Assembly: GCA_001805375.1 (NCBI GenBank)
Contig: MHFY01000047.1
Span: 1,095 to 6,816 of the forward strand
Origin: Omnitrophica WOR_2 bacterium GWA2_47_8
GTDB lineage: Bacteria > Omnitrophota > Gorgyraeia > Zapsychrales > GWA2-47-8
Direction of reading: 5' to 3'
DNA length: 5,722 nt
Shown here: positions 1 to 4,960 of the stretch, piece by piece
How positions within the stretch are numbered: the first letter of the stretch is position 1
How the letters are laid out: each line of letters opens with the position of its first letter
Notes under the pieces: model-generated
Databases searched by the model: none
Told to the model about the DNA's origin: nothing
Seen by the model: only the letters and a program-made list of their open reading frames with translations
Program-made: the position numbers and the translations under genes

Positions 1-240
1 TTATTTTTATGAACTTAATCTCATTAATATGAAGTTTTAAAGAATTTTTTCCATATATTTAAACATATTCATGGAAATTTTTTATAAATATAAATCAATT
101 TTTCCTTCATAAATCCCTTCTTTTTGACAAATAAAATCAAAAAATCATTAAAAATGTAAAATATCCTTCTTTTTTCTAAAAATACAGATTTTTTCTTTTA
201 TTTTAGAAATTTTATGGATAATAATGGTTAAAAAATGGAA
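1..240. other. AT-rich non-coding block
   Basis: A hand count gives 40 G/C in 240 bases (about 17% G+C), far below the genes to its right. No open frame longer than about 14 codons was found on either strand, so it is intergenic. It holds several TATA-like strings, for example around 80-92, and a 9-bp inverted repeat (TTTCTAAAA at 173-181, TTTTAGAAA at 201-209) that may be chance in such biased sequence. The string CCTTCTTTTT occurs twice. It could be a divergent promoter region for a gene beyond the left edge or simply a low-complexity spacer. Nothing specific such as an origin box can be named. Confidence 0.7.
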
Positions 241-243
241 ATA

Positions 244-254
244 TTTAAATATAA
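244..254 (+). promoter_or_regulatory. TATA box for the Lrp/AsnC gene
   Basis: TTTAAATATAA lies within a locally AT-rich stretch and is preceded by an A/G-rich segment that could act as a BRE. In archaea transcription starts about 25-27 nt downstream of the TATA centre, which predicts a start near 275. The transcript would then begin almost exactly at the 5' arm of the hairpin at 275-332. A second TATA-like string at about 258-265 (TTTTATAG) is an alternative. Placement is an inference from spacing only. Confidence 0.45.
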
Positions 255-274
255 CCTATTTTATAGAGACCTCT

Positions 275-333
275 AAAAAAGGCTCTCGGCACTCCCCCAA
301 CTGAAGACGTCTTCTTCACGGGAGCCTTTTTTT
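275..333 (+). promoter_or_regulatory. Leader hairpin with T-tract before Lrp gene
   Basis: AAAAAAGGCTC at 275-285 is perfectly complementary to GAGCCTTTTTT at 322-332. The stem continues inward through a G-T wobble (286/321) and two G-C pairs (287-288 with 319-320), making about 14 pairs. The run of seven Ts ends 6 nt before the ATG. It resembles a bidirectional intrinsic terminator, but no gene ends here on either strand within the window, so it lies in the 5' leader of the regulator gene. A GGAG at 321-324 is inside the 3' arm and too far from the ATG to be a normal ribosome site. Possible roles are attenuation, a short stand-alone RNA, or termination of transcripts entering from the left. 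Confidence 0.55.
303..314. promoter_or_regulatory. Perfect 12-bp palindrome, candidate Lrp operator
   Basis: GAAGACGTCTTC is exactly self-complementary and lies in the loop of the leader hairpin, 25 bp upstream of the Lrp/AsnC start codon and downstream of the predicted transcription start. Lrp/AsnC dimers commonly bind palindromic sites and repress their own genes; a site in this position could block elongation or initiation. That it is the autoregulatory operator is an inference from position and symmetry. Confidence 0.4.
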
Positions 334-339
334 ACCCTT

Positions 340-765
340 ATGGATTCCAAGGATACCCTCATTATCGAAGAGCTGCGAAAAGACGGCAGGGCATCCATCA
401 AAGATATATCAAAAATCACAGGCATTCGCCCAAGCACGGTGCATCAGCGCATCCAGAGGCTTCTTCGCGACGGAACCATCGAGAAGTTCACCATCAAGAC
501 CAGCGATGATGCCATAGGAGAGCCCTTCACCGCTTTTCTTCTCATCAAGGGAAACACCCAAAAATACCTCCCTTCAAGGATTGTGACTGACCCTCATGTC
601 AAGGAGGTCTTCGGCGTCACTGGTGAATATGACCTTCTCCTCAAACTCAAGTTCAGGGATGTCAAGGAATTCAATGATTATATCATCGCATTCCGGCAGG
701 AACATCCCCAGATCCAGGCGACGCTAACAATGGTAGGCACTGCGAAGATAAAGGAGGAAGTGTAA
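340..765 (+). CDS. Lrp/AsnC-family transcriptional regulator
   Basis: A 141-residue protein with the two-part layout and usual length of archaeal Lrp/AsnC regulators. Residues about 1-50 form a winged helix-turn-helix; the recognition helix is around RPSTVHQRIQRLLRDG (30-45) and ends in the typical 'L..dG.I..f' wing. Residues about 60-140 form the RAM ligand-binding and oligomerisation domain, with the core GEYDLLLKLKF (95-105). Such proteins form dimers or octamers on DNA, often respond to amino acids, and may repress their own gene; no effector can be assigned here. The ATG at 340 is the only plausible start and has no Shine-Dalgarno sequence at normal distance. The gene is single, preceded by a hairpin and a 12-bp palindrome, and converges on the secreted-protein gene with a 13-bp gap, so the two transcripts probably overlap at their 3' ends. 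Confidence 0.93.
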   Translation: MDSKDTLIIEELRKDGRASIKDISKITGIRPSTVHQRIQRLLRDGTIEKFTIKTSDDAIGEPFTAFLLIKGNTQKYLPSRIVTDPHVKEVFGVTGEYDLLLKLKFRDVKEFNDYIIAFRQEHPQIQATLTMVGTAKIKEEV

Positions 766-778
766 GAGTATAACCTGT

Positions 779-1402
779 TTATCTCCCTAGTCGTTGCTCC
801 ATTCTATAGAGTTGCTCATTAAAAAAATTCCTGGGAACTTCGACAAAAGTCCGGGACTCCATAAAATGTCTTGTGAAAAATTCAAGCAAATTTATCCAAT
901 CATCATTGTTTCCAGAATTCAATGTACTCCCATATAAGTCCGGCCTTCCGTCAGGGCCTTCATCCGTTATTGTTGTAGTCTTGTAACTCCCCCTTTCATT
1001 CAAAATTCCAGTAACAATGAGTAGATCCGAAGGCCCGATTTCTCCATTCGGTTTATGGTAATTAAAATCTCTGGCAATCATTCTTGCCGGATTGACATCC
1101 CGATCCAACCTCTGCTTAATTGGAGTGAATAAGGGGGTATCGATATAGTCTGCTTTTATAGATTCCCCCCCTGCCCTTAGCTCAAGATGATAAACCCACT
1201 CTTCCCCTATCGCAACGCCAGAACCCTGTTGATAAAGATATTGAACATATTTTTTTGAATTGGGATGGCCTTTAACGTATTGTGCAAGGCTTGCAGCAGC
1301 AGCATCCGGAGTTACCCATTCAGGTGTTTGAGATTGTGCCGGCTGGGCGACTAATGAAGTGTACAATGCAGCGACCGCGACAGCTAAGGTTTTTGCTTTC
1401 AT
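779..1402 (-). CDS. Secreted protein of unknown function
   Basis: A 207-residue protein I do not recognise. It starts with a clear Sec signal peptide: basic MKAK, a hydrophobic stretch (about residues 5-19) and a likely signal peptidase I site after S24 (A-Q-S). The mature part is hydrophilic and has no further membrane segment, so it should be outside the membrane. A motif DEGPDGRPD (147-155) resembles Asp/Gly-rich calcium-binding loops, but the match is short. A PNGEIGPSDL segment (118-127) precedes it. The C-terminal 40 residues are rich in aromatic and basic residues and probably helical. The gene looks somewhat more AT-rich by eye than the cluster to its right. It is monocistronic, with its own TATA box near 1440 and a 17-nt palindrome further upstream, and no Shine-Dalgarno sequence before the ATG at 1402. 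It may be a lineage-specific surface protein. Confidence 0.8.
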   Translation of the reverse strand: MKAKTLAVAVAALYTSLVAQPAQSQTPEWVTPDAAAASLAQYVKGHPNSKKYVQYLYQQGSGVAIGEEWVYHLELRAGGESIKADYIDTPLFTPIKQRLDRDVNPARMIARDFNYHKPNGEIGPSDLLIVTGILNERGSYKTTTITDEGPDGRPDLYGSTLNSGNNDDWINLLEFFTRHFMESRTFVEVPRNFFNEQLYRMEQRLGR

Positions 1403-1439
1403 TTTATAGTTTAGTTATGTAGGGAGGCACATCTGAGTG

Positions 1440-1448
1440 CTTATAAAG
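1440..1448 (-). promoter_or_regulatory. TATA box for the secreted-protein gene
   Basis: CTTATAAAG (read on the plus strand; CTTTATAAG on the minus strand) has its centre about 42 bp upstream of the ATG at 1402. The predicted transcription start is near 1418, giving a leader of roughly 16 nt. That leader contains no Shine-Dalgarno sequence. Assigned by sequence and spacing only. Confidence 0.45.
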
Positions 1449-1469
1449 TTTTCCATTTTTCATCCCTGA

Positions 1470-1486
1470 TAAATAGTAACTATTTA
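1470..1486. repeat. 17-nt perfect palindrome upstream of promoter
   Basis: TAAATAGTAACTATTTA consists of two perfect 8-bp arms around a single central A. It lies about 22 bp upstream of the TATA box of the secreted-protein gene, where archaeal activators often bind. It could equally serve a regulator from elsewhere. Its symmetry is well above what is expected by chance in 190 bp, though AT-rich sequence raises the background. Confidence 0.45.
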
Positions 1487-1500
1487 CCTTACGGTACACT

Positions 1501-1566
1501 AAAAAATAAAACCAATCAGCCTATCAAGAGAACCTGTTCTTTGAGATGAGTAAACCCTTCTCAAAG
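1501..1566 (-). terminator. Probable terminator region of yggS
   Basis: Reading the minus strand after the yggS stop, an 8-bp hairpin (arms 1559-1566 and 1539-1546, CTTTGAGA/TCTCAAAG, 12-nt loop) is followed about 27 nt later by the T-rich run TTTTATTTTTT (plus positions 1501-1511). Archaeal RNA polymerase stops mainly at U-rich runs, so the T-run is the likely end point; the hairpin is too far away to be part of a classical intrinsic terminator. It separates the cluster from the secreted-protein gene. Confidence 0.4.
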
Positions 1567-1595
1567 CCGAGATGGAGTCGGTGGAAGGGGAATAT

Positions 1596-2330
1596 CTACC
1601 TCCTTTTCCCAAATATTGACTCTCCCAAGCGTATCATGGTCGCGCCTTCCTCTACGGCAACCTTGTAGTCATGCGACATGCCCATGGAGAGGATATCCAT
1701 TTTGACGTTTGCAGGTTCATGGGTTTGGCCGTTCTTTGTTGTTTTCTCTTTTGTTTCATTGTTTGTCCCAGTGGTTTTTCCATCACAAATCCCATCAAAC
1801 AAGCCCTTCATTTCTCTAAAATAAACGCGCGCATCCTCGGGATTCTCGACGTGAGGGGCCATCGCCATGAGGCCTTTTACCAATATGTTCGGCAAATGGG
1901 AGATTTTCTTGACCAATGAAGGGGTATCTTCAGGAGCGCATCCAGACTTCTGCGGCTCTCGCCCGATATTGACTTGGATGAGGATGGGAAACGGCTTCTG
2001 CGCCCTTCTGGAGATCTCCTGCGCAAGCTCAAGAGAATCGACGGTCTGGATGCAGTCAAAGACTTTGAGGGCCTTTCCCACCTTGTTCTTCTGGAGATGC
2101 CCGATGAGATGGAGCTCTCCCTTTAATGTTCCCTGCCCCTTAAGCTTCCCATACTTTTCTTCCGCTTCCTGGACGTAATTCTCGCCAAGAAACCTCACGC
2201 CCGCCCCAATTGCCGCTCCGATCTCCTCTGAAGTTCTTTTTTTAGCCGCAGCCAGGATGCAGACAGAAGAAGGGATGGCTTTTCTTATTTCTATGATGTT
2301 TTTTTTGATGTTATATGGCGTTGTGCCCAT
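1596..2330 (-). CDS. YggS/PLPBP-family pyridoxal phosphate homeostasis protein
   Basis: A 244-residue member of the YggS (COG0325) family: a fold-type III TIM barrel that binds PLP but is not known as an enzyme, and that buffers vitamin B6 and affects amino-acid metabolism. Family landmarks run in order: the PLP lysine K30 in ILAAAKKRT, FLGENYVQEAEEK (47-59), HLIGHLQKNKV (74-84), QVNIGREPQKSG (119-130), GLMAMAP (153-159) and the C-terminal phosphate-binding MGMSHDY...GATMIRLGESIFGKR (216-243). It is longer than usual for the family because of a Thr/Lys/Asn-rich stretch at about 183-209, between the last barrel helices and the LSMGMS motif; this stretch also looks more AT-rich in DNA. The ATG at 2330 has no Shine-Dalgarno sequence, but a TATA-like box sits about 25 bp upstream. 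It is the last gene of the minus-strand cluster, 54 bp after the PfkB-family kinase. The family assignment is firm; the cellular role is inferred from homologues. Confidence 0.93.
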   Translation of the reverse strand: MGTTPYNIKKNIIEIRKAIPSSVCILAAAKKRTSEEIGAAIGAGVRFLGENYVQEAEEKYGKLKGQGTLKGELHLIGHLQKNKVGKALKVFDCIQTVDSLELAQEISRRAQKPFPILIQVNIGREPQKSGCAPEDTPSLVKKISHLPNILVKGLMAMAPHVENPEDARVYFREMKGLFDGICDGKTTGTNNETKEKTTKNGQTHEPANVKMDILSMGMSHDYKVAVEEGATMIRLGESIFGKRR

Positions 2331-2350
2331 GATCCATTGGAAACAGCTGA

Positions 2351-2360
2351 TAGATAAAAG
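2351..2360 (-). promoter_or_regulatory. Possible TATA box for yggS
   Basis: On the minus strand CTTTTATCTA is centred about 25 bp before the yggS ATG at 2330, the spacing expected for a leaderless archaeal transcript. It lies in the 54-bp gap after the PfkB stop codon, so yggS may be transcribed alone as well as by read-through. Weak match to a TATA consensus. Confidence 0.35.
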
Positions 2361-2384
2361 GATGATGGTAGGAAAAGCGCCTGG

Positions 2385-3290
2385 CTAGAACTCCCGAATC
2401 TCCTTCATCTTAGCATAGCGCGAATCTATCTCTTTCTGAGTCAATGTCCTCAATCTATCAAGGCTGAAATCCTCCGCATTGTAGGACGCCATCACACTCC
2501 CGTAGACGATCGCCTTGCGAAGGTTCTTCTCAGACAGATCCCCTGTCTTTGCGAGATAGCCGATGAATGCTCCTCCAAACGTGTCGCCGCAGCCGGTTGG
2601 GTCGCGCACTTCCTCTAAAGGGTATCCCGGAGCGGAAAAATGCCTGTCTTTGGTGTAGAGAAGCGCTCCGTGCTCTCCTTTCTTGATGATGACAGCAGAT
2701 GGTCCAAGCGCAAGCGCTGCATTCGCCGCCTTGAGAAGGCTAGTCGTCTCAAAGAGCATGCGCGCCTCTCCATCGTTGATCAACAAAATATTAACCTGTT
2801 TGATAGTCTCAAGAAGCTCTTTCTTCTTGCTTGTTATCCAGAAATTCATGGTATCCATCACGATGAGTTTCGGCTTTCGAACGGACTTTATGACCTCCTG
2901 CTGCAAGGAAGGATCGATATTGCCGACAAACACATACCCGATGTCCTTGTAATTCTCAGGAAGATCGATGGAGAAGTCCATGAGGGAATTGAGTTCCGTC
3001 TTTAGCGTCTTCGCCTCGTTCATGTCGAACTCATAGTACCCTTCCCATCGAAAGGTCTTTCCCTTCTTCTCTATGCCGGCAAGATCAATGCCGCAAGAAT
3101 CAAGAAAATCAAGGTGCTCCTGCGGGAAATCCTCTCCGATAATCGAGACGATATGCGGCTTTGCGAAGAAGCTTGCCGCAGTCGAGGCAAAGGAGGCTGA
3201 TCCGCCGAGGATGCCCTTGCGCTCGCCGAATGGGGTCTTGACAGAATCAAGCGCGACAGTGCCCACTATGAGGATTTTGTTCTTATCCAT
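2385..3290 (-). CDS. PfkB/ribokinase-family kinase
   Basis: A 301-residue protein of usual length for the family. It should transfer phosphate from a nucleotide to a hydroxyl group of a small substrate (sugar, nucleoside or related). Visible signatures are the N-terminal IVGTVALDS strand (8-16), the substrate-site GGSASFAS (29-36), IIGEDFP (50-56), IIKKGEHGALLY (201-212) near the nucleotide site, and DPTGCGDTFGGAF (230-242), which forms the anion hole and carries the catalytic base D236. Cys replaces the commoner Ala in the G-A/C-G-D motif. The VALDSVKTPFG opening recalls a widespread subgroup annotated only as sugar kinase, so the substrate cannot be named. It is cytosolic, with no signal. 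The ATG at 3290 lies 9 nt after the stop of the hyperacidic ORF, and a five-residue out-of-frame ORF bridges that stop to this start, which points to coupled translation. yggS follows downstream. Confidence 0.9.
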   Translation of the reverse strand: MDKNKILIVGTVALDSVKTPFGERKGILGGSASFASTAASFFAKPHIVSIIGEDFPQEHLDFLDSCGIDLAGIEKKGKTFRWEGYYEFDMNEAKTLKTELNSLMDFSIDLPENYKDIGYVFVGNIDPSLQQEVIKSVRKPKLIVMDTMNFWITSKKKELLETIKQVNILLINDGEARMLFETTSLLKAANAALALGPSAVIIKKGEHGALLYTKDRHFSAPGYPLEEVRDPTGCGDTFGGAFIGYLAKTGDLSEKNLRKAIVYGSVMASYNAEDFSLDRLRTLTQKEIDSRYAKMKEIREF

Positions 3291-3299
3291 GGAATCCCA

Positions 3300-3464
3300 T
3301 TATTGATCTGGGGAGGGCTTTTTCTCCTCCTCTTCGTCATCATCATCGTTTTGCTCTTTGAAATCGGAGAAATCTTCCTCTTCCTTCTCATCCTTCTCTT
3401 CGTCTTCGCTCTCGTCCTCCTCTTTCTCGTCGTCCTCTTCGTCGTAATCCTCTTCCATGGGCAT
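3300..3464 (-). CDS. Hyperacidic microprotein
   Basis: A short ORF of 54 codons, or 52 if the second in-frame ATG at 3458 is used. An in-frame TGA lies just upstream of the first ATG, so the ORF cannot be longer. Of 54 residues 34 are Asp or Glu (about 63%), broken only by scattered Lys, one Tyr, a short FSDF segment (about 32-35) and a C-terminal KKPSPDQ. No fold or family is recognisable and the protein is probably disordered. A GAGG lies 7 nt before the ATG at 3458, while the TATA-like box near 3495 better fits the ATG at 3464. It ends 9 nt before the PfkB-family kinase, so it is probably co-transcribed with it. It could act as a flexible acidic partner, a DNA or RNA mimic, or a leader whose translation controls the kinase. 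The steady GAN codon pattern supports real coding, but low-complexity DNA can mimic this. Confidence 0.6.
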   Translation of the reverse strand: MPMEEDYDEEDDEKEEDESEDEEKDEKEEEDFSDFKEQNDDDDEEEEKKPSPDQ

Positions 3465-3487
3465 TCCTCAATCCCCCTCTCACCCGA

Positions 3488-3499
3488 TTTTTTTAAAAA
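3488..3499 (-). promoter_or_regulatory. TATA-like box for acidic ORF and PfkB kinase
   Basis: On the minus strand TTTTTAAAAAAA, preceded by AGAAAGG as a possible BRE, lies in the 57-bp gap after the glutaredoxin stop codon. Its centre is about 31 bp before the ATG at 3464, predicting a start of transcription around 3468 and a very short leader. This would allow the acidic ORF and kinase to be expressed apart from the PLD and glutaredoxin genes. Confidence 0.45.
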
Positions 3500-3521
3500 C
3501 CTTTCTGTTGGGCACTCTTTC

Positions 3522-3761
3522 TCACCCAACTTTCAGCTTTTTGAGGCATTCGATGATGGCTGCGCTCTCCCCGATGAATTCCCCGTTGATTTCTGCGACG
3601 GGAACGGTGCCGACGCCGGATTTCAAAAGAAGCATCTTTCGCACAGGATCCGATTTGTCGCGTGAGACATCGGCCTTTTTGTAGGGAATCTCAAGATCCT
3701 CAAGAACTGCGCGCACCATCGCGCAATACGGGCAGTCCTCGAATTGGTAGAGCGTGATCAT
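3522..3761 (-). CDS. Glutaredoxin-like thiol-disulfide oxidoreductase
   Basis: A 79-residue protein of typical single-domain glutaredoxin/NrdH length. It begins with the first beta strand MITLYQF and the redox motif CPYC (C10, C13), followed by a helix, the cis-proline motif GTVPV (51-55, Pro54) and GEFIGES (60-66), which in this fold contacts the thiol substrate. It should reduce disulfides or mixed disulfides in the cytosol, taking electrons from a thiol cofactor or a thioredoxin-reductase-like enzyme; the donor is unknown. No signal peptide is present. I chose the ATG at 3761 because the frame upstream, back to a TTG at 3839 overlapping the PLD gene, adds 26 residues with no family resemblance. 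It lies 62 nt after the PLD stop in the same direction, with no Shine-Dalgarno sequence, and may be co-transcribed with the PLD gene. Confidence 0.88.
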   Translation of the reverse strand: MITLYQFEDCPYCAMVRAVLEDLEIPYKKADVSRDKSDPVRKMLLLKSGVGTVPVAEINGEFIGESAAIIECLKKLKVG

Positions 3762-3823
3762 GGATTGGGCACATTCCCTTTCCTCTTTAATGGTTATGGT
3801 GCCAAGAAGGGAGGGCAGAACCG

Positions 3824-4825
3824 TCAGGATGCCTTCCAAAGGCGGAAGAATTCCTCCGCGTACAGCCTTGCGATGCCCTCGTCATGCATAATGAGGATAT
3901 TCTCATCGTTGTTTTCAGAGCCGGATGCAGTAGGATTGTAGCTTCCCGTGATCACCGTCAGATTATCGATGATGAAGACCTTGTGATGGAGCTTTCCCTT
4001 TCCCTTGTCCTTCTTCACAGGGATCCCGAATCCCTCAAGGCGCTTGAACTGGGAATACTTGCTTCCTGCCTGCGACGAGTCAAAAACCCCCCTCACCTCT
4101 ATTTCGGGGTTGAAAAGCAGCGCATCGCCTATTTTTTCAGAGGTGAAACTAAACACCATCACATAGACGGAATTTTTTGCCCTTGAGATCTCCCGTGCTA
4201 CTTTCTCTTCGCAGTAATCCTCCGGGCAAAAGGCGTTCTCGATAAGCACCTCATTGTGGTGAAAGGAAGGGTAGGGAACTTCCTCTCCCCCGCTAAACTC
4301 CCCTTTCCAAAGCTCAGAAAACTCCTCTTCGTAGCTCTTTGAAAGATAGACAGAGCTCATGAGCACGGCATTGTTGTCATTGAGATCATTGTCATTTTCA
4401 GTGGGATTGAATGAGCCAGTCCAGACGTACATGCCATCGATGATGCAGAACTTGTTGTGCATGCGTGACGGCCTATCCTCCACAACGACGCCATCCCCTG
4501 AAAGCGCCCCTTCGTATGGCTCGTCATCAAGCACCACCCTTACCTCGATTATGCTGCTTTGCTCCCCAAGCGCTGCTATCACATTAGGGAGATCAAGATC
4601 GTAAAATGCGCAGTGGACAGATGACTGCGCTGCCACAATCGCCTCCTCCAGATGCCTGCTGCAATTATCCTTCTTGCAGAAATAGACCGCAGGCTCAGGC
4701 CCCTTTTCAGAAAAGATCTGATGCGAACCCTCCTGCCTCTTGACCTCCTTTACCGCATATCCCATGCAGCCAATGAGGGCAAGGGAAAAGAACACCACAA
4801 CCAGAAACAGGGCATTTCTTCTCAT
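3824..4825 (-). CDS. Dual-HKD phospholipase D/nuclease-family lipoprotein
   Basis: A 333-residue exported protein with two phospholipase D-type halves. The start MRRNALFLVVVFFSLALIGC has a twin-Arg n-region, a hydrophobic core and a lipobox-like LIGC (Cys20), indicating a membrane-anchored lipoprotein. Each half carries a full HxKx4D catalytic motif: H123-K125-D130 in MHNKFCIID and H280-K282-D287 in LHHKVFIID, each followed by TGSxNPT. The two motifs should form one active site that cleaves phosphodiester bonds through a phosphohistidine; both nucleases and phospholipases use this, and the substrate cannot be told from sequence. Each half also opens with a C-x4-C pair (C50/C55 and C200/C205), which may form disulfides outside the cell. 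I chose the ATG at 4825 over a TTG at 4837 because the TATA box centred near 4853 is 28 bp upstream of it, fitting a leaderless mRNA, and because the signal peptide then begins with MRR. It is the first gene of the minus-strand cluster, 62 nt before the glutaredoxin gene. Confidence 0.9.
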   Translation of the reverse strand: MRRNALFLVVVFFSLALIGCMGYAVKEVKRQEGSHQIFSEKGPEPAVYFCKKDNCSRHLEEAIVAAQSSVHCAFYDLDLPNVIAALGEQSSIIEVRVVLDDEPYEGALSGDGVVVEDRPSRMHNKFCIIDGMYVWTGSFNPTENDNDLNDNNAVLMSSVYLSKSYEEEFSELWKGEFSGGEEVPYPSFHHNEVLIENAFCPEDYCEEKVAREISRAKNSVYVMVFSFTSEKIGDALLFNPEIEVRGVFDSSQAGSKYSQFKRLEGFGIPVKKDKGKGKLHHKVFIIDNLTVITGSYNPTASGSENNDENILIMHDEGIARLYAEEFFRLWKAS

Positions 4826-4847
4826 CCTGCCAGCCAATCTAGAAATC

Positions 4848-4858
4848 TTTATATATAA
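4848..4858. promoter_or_regulatory. Symmetrical TATA box between divergent genes
   Basis: TTTATATATAA is almost self-complementary. Read on the minus strand, its centre is 28 bp before the ATG of the PLD gene at 4825, the distance expected for leaderless transcription. Read on the plus strand, it would start transcription near 4880 and give the gene at 4974 a leader of about 94 nt containing the hairpin at 4920-4951. The minus-strand use is the better supported; another TATA-like string at about 4868-4875 could serve the plus strand. Confidence 0.55.
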
Positions 4859-4919
4859 GTTTATTCATTCTATAGTGGTAGTAGGCAAAAACTATTACAA
4901 AGTGACAATCACCTCTTTT

Positions 4920-4960
4920 CCTCACGGGCCCTCGCAAGGGGGTTCGTGAGGTTTTTCTCT
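4920..4960 (+). promoter_or_regulatory. Strong leader hairpin with GNRA loop and T-tract
   Basis: CCTCACGGGCCCTC (4920-4933) pairs without interruption with GGGGGTTCGTGAGG (4938-4951): 14 pairs, three of them G-T wobbles, closed by a GCAA tetraloop (4934-4937) of the stable GNRA class. A T-rich run, TTTTTCTCTTTT, follows at once (4952-4963), and the ATG of the next gene is at 4974. It has the form of an intrinsic terminator but no gene ends here: the left neighbour starts at 4825 and runs the other way. It is therefore a leader element of the plus-strand gene or the end of a short RNA beginning near 4880. Confidence 0.65.

Noticed and set aside
173..209. 9-bp inverted repeat TTTCTAAAA / TTTTAGAAA as a regulatory hairpin
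   Set aside because: In sequence with about 17% G+C such A/T repeats are likely by chance, and no gene follows at a sensible distance.
1..240. Replication origin in the AT-rich block
   Set aside because: No repeated origin-box motif, no Cdc6/Orc1 gene nearby; AT richness alone is not evidence.
1671..2178. Two overlapping plus-strand ORFs antisense to yggS
   Set aside because: They have no recognisable domain and lie fully opposite a strongly conserved gene whose motifs fix the coding strand.
2640..3005. Plus-strand ORFs antisense to the PfkB kinase
   Set aside because: Shadows of a well-conserved gene; no independent promoter or family signature.
3266..3529. Minus-strand Arg/Lys/Thr-rich ORF of 87 codons
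   Set aside because: Frame-shifted shadow of the hyperacidic ORF (GAGGAC-type repeats give Arg/Thr/Lys in another frame); it overlaps both the glutaredoxin end and the kinase start.
3303..3665. Plus-strand ORF with a very long run of Leu/Ile/Val/Phe that looks like a membrane protein
   Set aside because: It is the antisense of the Asp/Glu (GAN) codons of the acidic ORF and part of the glutaredoxin; GAN codons read backwards give NTC, hence false hydrophobicity.
3762..3839. 26-residue N-terminal extension of the glutaredoxin from a TTG codon
   Set aside because: It overlaps the PLD gene end, starts with a rare codon, and has no similarity to the family; the ATG at 3761 gives the exact normal glutaredoxin length.
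4902..4912. Small inverted repeat GTGA-CAA-TCAC in the leader of the 4974 gene
   Set aside because: Only 4-bp arms; not distinguishable from chance.
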